Part shown: positions 58,680 to 64,000 of the stretch, piece after piece
Numbering within the stretch: the first letter of the stretch is position 1
How the letters are laid out: every line of letters starts with the position of its first letter
NCBI RefSeq assembly: GCF_001702265.1
Contig: NZ_MAUE01000048.1
Location: 62,001 to 126,000, forward strand
Source: Pseudomonas aylmerensis
Lineage (GTDB): Bacteria; Pseudomonadota; Gammaproteobacteria; Pseudomonadales; Pseudomonadaceae
Length of the DNA stretch: 64,000 nucleotides
Direction: 5' to 3'
The notes under the pieces: generated by a model
What the model saw: only the letters and a program-made list of their open reading frames with translations
What the model was told of the DNA's origin: nothing
The model's database searches: none
Translations under genes and position numbers: made by a program

Positions 58680-60119
58680 ATGTTCGGTTTGGAGGCGCTA
58701 GATCTCGCCCGAATTCAATTCGCATTCACCATCTCGTTCCACATCCTGTTCCCGGCGATCACCATCGGCCTGGCCAGTTACCTTGCGGTGCTGGAGGGCT
58801 TGTGGCTCAAGACCCATAACGACACCTACCGTGACCTCTACCATTTCTGGTCGAAGATCTTTGCCGTCAACTTCGGCATGGGCGTGGTCTCCGGCCTGGT
58901 GATGGCCTACCAGTTCGGCACCAACTGGAGCCGCTTCTCGGACTTCGCCGGCGCCGTCACCGGCCCGCTGCTGACGTATGAAGTGCTCACGGCGTTCTTC
59001 CTCGAAGCCGGTTTCCTCGGCGTGATGCTGTTCGGCTGGAACAAGGTGGGGCGCAAGCTGCACTTTTTCTCCACGGTGATGGTGGCCGTCGGTACGTTGA
59101 TCTCGACGTTCTGGATTCTCGCCTCCAACAGCTGGATGCAGACGCCGCAGGGCTTTGAAATCATCGACGGCCGCGTGATCCCCACCGATTGGCTAGCGGT
59201 GATCTTCAACCCGTCCTTCCCCTACCGCCTGATGCACATGGCCACGGCGGCCTTCGTGGCCACGGCGTTCTTCGTCGGCTCCTCGGCGGCCTGGCATTTG
59301 CTGCGCGGCAAGGACAACCCGGCGATCCGCACCATGTTGTCGATGGCGATGTGGATGGCGCTGATCGTCGCGCCGATCCAGGCAGTGATCGGTGACTTCC
59401 ATGGCCTCAACACCCTCAAGCATCAACCGGCGAAAATCGCTGCGATTGAAGGCCACTGGGAGAATATCGGCAACGAACCGACGCCGCTGATCCTGTTCGG
59501 CTGGCCGGACATGAAGGCCGAGAAAACCAAGTACGCGGTCGAGATTCCCTATCTGGGCAGCCTGATCCTGACCCACTCCCTGGATAAACAGGTGCCGGCG
59601 CTCAAGGAGTTTCCGCCTGAGGATCGCCCCAATTCGACCATTGTGTTCTGGTCGTTCCGGGTCATGGTCGGCCTGGGCTTCCTGATGATCTTCACCGGGC
59701 TGTTCAGCCTGTGGCTGCGCCGTGGCGACAAGATGTACACGTCCAAGCCGTTCCTGTACCTGGCGCTGTGGATGGGCCCGTCCGGGCTGATCGCGATTCT
59801 CGCCGGTTGGTTCACCACCGAAATCGGCCGTCAGCCGTGGGTGGTCTACGGGTTGATGCGCACGGCGGATGCGTCCTCCGGGCATAGCCTGGCGCAGATG
59901 ACCATTACCCTGGTGTTGTTCGTGGTGGTGTATTTCGCGCTGTTCGGCGCGGGCCTGGGCTACATGATGCGCCTGGTGCGCAAGGGCCCTGTGACTCACG
60001 AAGGCACCGAGCCGACCCACGGTGGTCCTGGCCAGAAACGCACACCGGCCCGTCCGTTGTCTGCCGCCGATGATGGCAGCGATGACGACCACGCCCACAT
60101 CCAGCACAAGGGGAATTGA
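58680..60119 (+). CDS. cioA: Cytochrome bd-type quinol oxidase subunit I, CioA type
   Basis: A 479-residue subunit holding hemes b558, b595 and d. It shows LDLARIQFAFTISFHILFPA with the heme ligand His, MAYQFGTNWSRFSDFAGAVT, and MSMAMWMALIVAPIQAVIGD. It is shorter than E. coli CydA (522 aa) because the quinone loop is short, the mark of the cyanide-insensitive CIO group of Pseudomonas. It reduces O2 to water with ubiquinol. I chose the ATG at 58680 after GAGGAAG. cioB follows one base later. Confidence 0.9.
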   Translation: MFGLEALDLARIQFAFTISFHILFPAITIGLASYLAVLEGLWLKTHNDTYRDLYHFWSKIFAVNFGMGVVSGLVMAYQFGTNWSRFSDFAGAVTGPLLTYEVLTAFFLEAGFLGVMLFGWNKVGRKLHFFSTVMVAVGTLISTFWILASNSWMQTPQGFEIIDGRVIPTDWLAVIFNPSFPYRLMHMATAAFVATAFFVGSSAAWHLLRGKDNPAIRTMLSMAMWMALIVAPIQAVIGDFHGLNTLKHQPAKIAAIEGHWENIGNEPTPLILFGWPDMKAEKTKYAVEIPYLGSLILTHSLDKQVPALKEFPPEDRPNSTIVFWSFRVMVGLGFLMIFTGLFSLWLRRGDKMYTSKPFLYLALWMGPSGLIAILAGWFTTEIGRQPWVVYGLMRTADASSGHSLAQMTITLVLFVVVYFALFGAGLGYMMRLVRKGPVTHEGTEPTHGGPGQKRTPARPLSAADDGSDDDHAHIQHKGN

Positions 60120-60120
60120 G

Positions 60121-61128
60121 ATGGGTATTGATCTTCCGCTGATCTGGGCCGTGATCATCATTTTCGGCATCATGATGTACGTGGTCATGGACGGGTTCGA
60201 CCTGGGTATCGGCATTCTCTTTCCGTTTATCCCCGGCAAAGTCGACCGTGACGTGATGATGAACACCGTCGCCCCGGTCTGGGACGGCAATGAAACCTGG
60301 CTGGTACTTGGCGGCGCGGCGTTGTTCGGCGCGTTCCCGCTGGCCTATTCGGTGGTGCTCTCCGCGCTGTACCTGCCGCTGATCCTGATGCTGATCGGGC
60401 TGATCTTCCGGGGCGTGGCCTTCGAGTTCCGCTTCAAGGCCAAGGACCACAAGCGTCACCTGTGGGACAAGGCCTTCATCGGTGGCTCGCTGGCCGCGAC
60501 GTTCTTCCAGGGCGTGGCGCTGGGCGCCTTTATCGACGGCATCCCGGTGGTGGATCGCCAGTTTGCCGGCGGCTCGCTGGACTGGCTGACACCGTTCACG
60601 ATGTTCTGCGGTGTGGCGCTGATCGTGGCCTATGCCTTGCTCGGCTGCACCTGGCTGATCATGAAGACCGAAGGCAAGTTGCAGGAGCAGATGCACAACC
60701 TGGCGCGGCCGCTGGCGTTCGTGGTGCTGGCGGTGATCGGTATCGTCAGCCTGTGGACGCCGCTGGCGCACCCGGAAATCGCTTCGCGCTGGTTCACCCT
60801 GCCGAACCTGTTCTGGTTCCTGCCGGTGCCGATCCTGGTGTTGGTGACCATGTACGGCCTGATCCGTGCGGTGGCGCGTAATGCGCACTACACGCCGTTC
60901 CTGCTCACGCTGGTGCTGATCTTCCTCGGCTACAGCGGCTTGGGGATCAGCCTGTGGCCGAACATCATCCCGCCGTCGGTCTCGATCTGGGATGCCGCCG
61001 CACCGCCGCAGAGCCAGGGCTTCATGCTGGTCGGCACGTTGTTCATCATCCCGTTCATCCTGGGCTACACCTTCTGGAGCTACTACGTGTTCCGCGGCAA
61101 GGTCACCCACGAAGACGGTTATCACTAG
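60121..61128 (+). CDS. cioB: Cytochrome bd-type quinol oxidase subunit II, CioB type
   Basis: A 335-residue partner of CioA with eight predicted helices. It starts MGIDLPLIWAVIIIFGIMMY and shows VMDGFDLGIGILFPFIPGKV and PVWDGNETWLVLGGAALFGA, standard for subunit II. It is placed one base after the cioA stop, so expression is coupled. The small DUF2474 gene follows 12 bases downstream. Confidence 0.92.
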   Translation: MGIDLPLIWAVIIIFGIMMYVVMDGFDLGIGILFPFIPGKVDRDVMMNTVAPVWDGNETWLVLGGAALFGAFPLAYSVVLSALYLPLILMLIGLIFRGVAFEFRFKAKDHKRHLWDKAFIGGSLAATFFQGVALGAFIDGIPVVDRQFAGGSLDWLTPFTMFCGVALIVAYALLGCTWLIMKTEGKLQEQMHNLARPLAFVVLAVIGIVSLWTPLAHPEIASRWFTLPNLFWFLPVPILVLVTMYGLIRAVARNAHYTPFLLTLVLIFLGYSGLGISLWPNIIPPSVSIWDAAAPPQSQGFMLVGTLFIIPFILGYTFWSYYVFRGKVTHEDGYH

Positions 61129-61140
61129 GAGGGGCGTTTA

Positions 61141-61308
61141 ATGTCCGGCAAGCCTTCGTTGCACGAGATTGAACAGGCCGAGAAACAGCCGCTGTGGCGG
61201 CGCCTGGGGTGGTTGGCGATGATCTGGACCGGCAGCGTGCTGGCCTTGTTTGTCGTGGCCAGCCTGATGCGCATGTTCATGAATGCGGCCGGCCTGACCA
61301 CCCACTGA
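61141..61308 (+). CDS. DUF2474 small subunit of the CIO oxidase
   Basis: A 55-residue protein, MSGKPSLHEIEQAEKQPLWR followed by one transmembrane helix (WLAMIWTGSVLALFVVASLM). It matches the DUF2474 family found after cioAB, analogous to CydX, the small third subunit of E. coli cytochrome bd. The ribosome site AGGAGGGG lies 6 bases before the ATG. It ends 9 bases before the first stem of the terminator region. Confidence 0.82.
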   Translation: MSGKPSLHEIEQAEKQPLWRRLGWLAMIWTGSVLALFVVASLMRMFMNAAGLTTH

Positions 61309-61317
61309 CATCCCGAT

Positions 61318-61376
61318 CCGGGCCTTGCGGCCCGGCTTTCAACCCTGCCCATCGCGAGATTGGCAGGGTTTTTTTA
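61318..61376 (+). terminator. Double hairpin terminator of the cio operon
   Basis: CCGGGCC/GGCCCGG with a 4-base loop (61318-61335) and AACCCTGCC/GGCAGGGTT with a 12-base loop (61341-61370) followed by TTTTT. The second overlaps the rlmG stop codon. Confidence 0.9.
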
Positions 61377-62498
61377 TTTGCGCGCCTTGAGGATCACGAA
61401 CTTCGGGGTCGCCGCCACTTGCTCGACACCCCGGAACAGCCGCGCCAACTTGCTGTGGTAACCCAGATGACGGTTGCCGACTATATAAAGGGCGCCGCCG
61501 ACCACCAGTGCCTCGCGCGCCTGCTGGAACATGCGCCAGGCCAGGAAGTCGCCCACCACCTGCTGCTGGTGGAACGGCGGGTTGCACAGCACCACATCCA
61601 GGGACTGCGGTTCCTGGCCAGCGAGGCCATCACCGGCGCGGACGTTGACGTCGCGCTCGCCGAGGGCGGCGCGCCAGTTCTCCAGCGCCGACTGCACGGC
61701 CATGTAGGACTCGTCCACCAAGGTGTACTGCGCGTCAGGGTTTTGCAGTGCGCTGGCGATGGCCAATACGCCATTGCCGCAGCCCAGGTCTGCGACGCGG
61801 GCACTGCCGAGGTTTTTCGGCAGGTGCGGCAGGAAAGCGCGGGTGCCGATGTCCAGGCTTTCGCGGCAAAACACGTTGGCGTGGTTCAGCAGTTCAATCG
61901 CCGGCGCATCCACGGTGTAGCGGGTGGGGTAGGGCGAGACCGCTGTCGGACGCTCCGCAATGGTGGCGATCAACAGCCGGGCTTTCTTGACGGCCAGCGA
62001 GGCGTGCATGGGGCCGATATAGCGCTCAAGCATTTCCCCGGCCGCGCGTGGCAGGTGCTTGACCATCGCCCCGGCGATCACTTCCGCGCCCGGCGCCAGT
62101 TGACCCTGCAGGCGGATCAGTTGCTCTTCCAGCAAGGCGAGGGTCTTGGGTACACGGATCAGCACGCGATCGAAGGGCCCTGCTGGCAGCTGGCTGGCGG
62201 GGATGAACGGCACCGCATCGAAGGCCTTGGCGTTGCGCACCAGGTTTTTCCCGAGGCCCTGGGCCGCGAGGAAAGAGTCGCCGCTGGAAGTCACTTGCAC
62301 CTGGCCTTCAAGGCTGGCGGCCAAGGCGCCGAAGCTGTCATTTAGCACCAACACGCGGGTCGCGGCGCCGGGTTGCTGTTCGGCCAGGTAGCTGAGGAGG
62401 TACTCGTCGGCCGCGTCGAAGGCTTGCAGCGGATCGTTGTGCTGTTCTGGCTGGCGAATCAGATCGAGCTGGGCGAAGGGCGTGTCGAGCAGGGGCAT
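61374..62498 (-). CDS. rlmG: 23S rRNA (guanine-N2) methyltransferase, RlmG type
   Basis: A 374-residue enzyme of two methyltransferase-like domains. The N-terminal one (about 1-185) is inactive-looking; the C-terminal one has SAM motif VADLGCGNGVLAIASAL and catalytic VVLCNPPFHQQQ. RlmG makes m2G1835 in 23S rRNA. I chose the ATG at 62498 (MPLLDTPFAQLDLIRQPEQ), which gives the E. coli length; a longer frame adds 16 residues of unlikely sequence. RsmC is the close alternative, but length and N-terminus favour RlmG. Confidence 0.87.
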   Translation of the reverse strand: MPLLDTPFAQLDLIRQPEQHNDPLQAFDAADEYLLSYLAEQQPGAATRVLVLNDSFGALAASLEGQVQVTSSGDSFLAAQGLGKNLVRNAKAFDAVPFIPASQLPAGPFDRVLIRVPKTLALLEEQLIRLQGQLAPGAEVIAGAMVKHLPRAAGEMLERYIGPMHASLAVKKARLLIATIAERPTAVSPYPTRYTVDAPAIELLNHANVFCRESLDIGTRAFLPHLPKNLGSARVADLGCGNGVLAIASALQNPDAQYTLVDESYMAVQSALENWRAALGERDVNVRAGDGLAGQEPQSLDVVLCNPPFHQQQVVGDFLAWRMFQQAREALVVGGALYIVGNRHLGYHSKLARLFRGVEQVAATPKFVILKARK

Positions 62499-62659
62499 GG
62501 CGGGGAGGCTCTGGGTAATCGATGGGCGTTGGGCAGTGGCCTGCACAACGGTCTGAGTGAACAGCGGGCAGGACCCCGGAAGGGTCGCTCAGCACTCAGA
62601 CATTTGCCGCAAATGTTACTTTTTTTCAGGGGGGATTACATGCGTAGTTTCAGCCGCGC

Positions 62660-63370
62660 TTAAAACAACCCCGCTTTCGAAGCACAGAGCACGGCGGCAA
62701 TCTTGTTGTTGACGCCCAGCTTCTTGAAACAACTGCAAATATGAAAGCCTACCGTGCGTTCGGACAGGCACAGGATAGTGGCGATATCCGCGGCGGTCTT
62801 GCCCATGGCCGACCACTTGAGGATTTCGGTTTCCCGTGGGGTCAGTTTGCTCGCAGGGCTGCTGGTTGCGGTGTCGGTGTAGGTCTGTGCTACGACCGTG
62901 TGGAGCGCATGGCAGAGCCAGAGTACCTGGCCGGCCTTTTCATACAGTTCTTGCGGGCTGACCGCACCTTTGCCGCGGCCCAGGGTGAGCATGCTGAACA
63001 CGCCCTGGAAATCATGCACGGCTTGAGTCCAGCCCAGGTTCACGCCACATGTCTGGGCCAGGGACCAGAGGGAGGGGGAATCCTTGAAGGTTTTTTCCTC
63101 CCAGACCAGGGGCAATACACAAGTTTTGCAATGTTTAACGACCGGATCAACTTCAAAGAAGCGGGCCTGGTTATACAGTTTGTTCCATTCCTCCGGATAG
63201 TTGTTGATGCAAATGGGCTTCGCCTGAGTGTCAGGTCGTTGCGAAGTCATGGTAAATGAGCAGTACTGAAAGCCGAGTGCGTAGGTGTGATTGACGGCTA
63301 GGTCAAAAAGACTGGTGGTTTCGCTCTCGCCTTCCAGCTTTGGAAGTCTTGAATTGCGCCAGTTAAGCAT
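62660..63370 (-). CDS. LuxR-family quorum-sensing regulator (solo)
   Basis: A 236-residue regulator: an autoinducer-binding domain (about 15-160) and a C-terminal HTH (KLTPRETEILKWSAMGKTAA, TILCLSERTVGFHICSCFKK). The AHL-pocket pattern has TraR spacing: Trp62, Tyr66, Asp75-Pro76, Trp90 (EEWNKLYNQARFFEVDPVVK then PLVW). I chose the ATG at 63370; a longer frame adds 52 residues of unlikely sequence. No luxI synthase gene is in the window, so it is probably a solo receptor. Upstream lies 380 bases with no gene. Confidence 0.85.
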   Translation of the reverse strand: MLNWRNSRLPKLEGESETTSLFDLAVNHTYALGFQYCSFTMTSQRPDTQAKPICINNYPEEWNKLYNQARFFEVDPVVKHCKTCVLPLVWEEKTFKDSPSLWSLAQTCGVNLGWTQAVHDFQGVFSMLTLGRGKGAVSPQELYEKAGQVLWLCHALHTVVAQTYTDTATSSPASKLTPRETEILKWSAMGKTAADIATILCLSERTVGFHICSCFKKLGVNNKIAAVLCASKAGLF

Positions 63371-63750
63371 TGGTGAATCTCCATGAGGTTCTGCGCGACT
63401 GGGGATACGTCCTGGACTCCTTACGCCGCAGGAAATGAGTGTAGGACATGGCCTGCAAGGCAATATGAAAATTTGGTTATTGCCGGGCGGTGCTTGAGAT
63501 TTTTTTATTCGATTGTTGCAACTCATTCCCTGCGCTGAATAAATTTCTTGCGGTTTTTTAGTGGGTTGAAGGCTGTGTAACGCGCAAGTTATGGTGCGTT
63601 TGTAACGTCGGGAAAGGGCTTAATAGCCAATTGATTAGTGATGCTATTAGATAGCCATACTTGCGTGCGCATGGGATTCCACTACAAACCACCGGTGTTT
63701 CCGCGCGCGACTTTGAGGGACACTAGGGCTCCTGTAGAACGGAGCCTCCC
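63371..63750. promoter_or_regulatory. LuxR/fpr divergent intergenic region with a dyad
   Basis: This 380-base stretch has no gene. It is AT-richer than the flanks. TAATAGC (63621-63627) and GCTATTA (63643-63649) form a perfect 7-bp dyad with a 15-base spacer, 102 bases upstream of the fpr start. It is longer-spaced than a usual lux box and cannot be assigned to the LuxR protein from sequence. Confidence 0.4.
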
Positions 63751-64000
63751 ATGACGGCCAGTGCTGAGAAATTTACCCGCCAGACCTTGCTCGACGTGCA
63801 ATCGCTGACCCCCAGCCTGTTTACGCTGCGCACCACACGTGACCCGGGATTCCGCTTCACGGCGGGTCAGTTCGTACGTCTGGGGGTGACCAAGGTCGAC
63901 GGCAGCACGGTGTGGCGCGCCTATTCCGTGGTGTCTTCGCCATTCGATGAGCACCTGGATTTCTTCTCGATTGTGGTGCCTGGCGGGGAATTCACCAGTG
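63751..64000 (+). CDS. fpr: Ferredoxin-NADP reductase, N-terminal part (partial)
   Basis: The first 83 codons of a gene leaving the right edge. The protein begins MTASAEKFTRQTLLDVQSLT and has LRTTRDPGFRFTAGQFVRLG and VWRAYSVVSSPFDEHLDFFS, the FAD-binding RxYS motif of bacterial Fpr. It transfers electrons between NADPH and ferredoxin or flavodoxin, often in oxidative stress. It looks more like the FprB subtype than the FinR-regulated FprA, but the NADP domain is not in the window. Start chosen at the ATG 63751 after GGAGC. Confidence 0.85.
   Translation, partial: MTASAEKFTRQTLLDVQSLTPSLFTLRTTRDPGFRFTAGQFVRLGVTKVDGSTVWRAYSVVSSPFDEHLDFFSIVVPGGEFTS

Overview
The window is chromosomal DNA of a Pseudomonas, most likely of the P. 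fluorescens group. The evidence is high-GC codon use, thiD-thiE order, a Pseudomonas-type Has heme-acquisition locus, a CioAB-type quinol oxidase, and dozens of REP/REPIN palindromes built on GTGGGAGC(G/T)GGCTTGC. I see no rRNA, tRNA, CRISPR, prophage, insertion sequence or replication origin.

Layout. 1-8.5 kb: housekeeping genes (thiE, thiD, a 7TMR-DISM hybrid histidine kinase, an AidB-like acyl-CoA dehydrogenase, amn, rluE, DUF2788, an Lrp-type regulator). 8.5-18.2 kb: a DUF6515 protein, fieF, a lipoprotein, hrpB, an endonuclease/phosphatase-family protein, a YciC-like membrane protein, DUF2076, a NYN-domain protein and a 3'-5' exonuclease. 18.2-19.4 kb: a small accessory island with a broken DUF3077 gene and a two-gene module (STM2901-like protein plus an acyl-carrier-like protein without the attachment serine). 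19.5-27.9 kb: a cyclase and its Lrp regulator, yedA, rhlE, a flavoprotein, a histone-deacetylase-like amidohydrolase, a GNAT enzyme, tesB and a HAD phosphatase. 29-32.5 kb: an alpha/beta hydrolase, a zinc metallopeptidase, a lipoprotein and an EamA transporter.

32.5-39.1 kb is a quinate/shikimate catabolic cluster: an MFS permease, two-domain 3-dehydroshikimate dehydratase QuiC, a TetR regulator, a shikimate/quinate dehydrogenase and type II dehydroquinase. Together they should feed quinate and shikimate carbon to protocatechuate. The quiC promoter carries a 15-bp sequence identical to the PcaR operator as I remember it, and a related perfect palindrome precedes the dehydroquinase gene. 39.2-48.9 kb is the complete has locus (hasI, hasS, hasR, hasA, hasD, hasE, hasF): Fur-controlled sigma/anti-sigma signalling, the hemophore, its receptor and its type I secretion system.

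50.1-57 kb: trmA, an NCS2 purine permease, a DUF4879 secreted protein, and a PaoABC-like molybdenum aldehyde dehydrogenase. 57-64 kb: an MFS transporter, cioA-cioB plus a 55-aa DUF2474 subunit (with a perfect ANR box upstream), rlmG, a LuxR solo with the AHL-pocket residues, and the start of an fpr-type ferredoxin reductase.

REP DNA is the dominant non-coding element. Besides scattered pairs there are three long tandem arrays (about 27.96-29.05, 36.80-37.72 and 48.93-50.14 kb) with periods of 166, about 185 and about 264 bp. One array contains an apparent REPIN-less unit, and another has amplified the 3' end of hasF.
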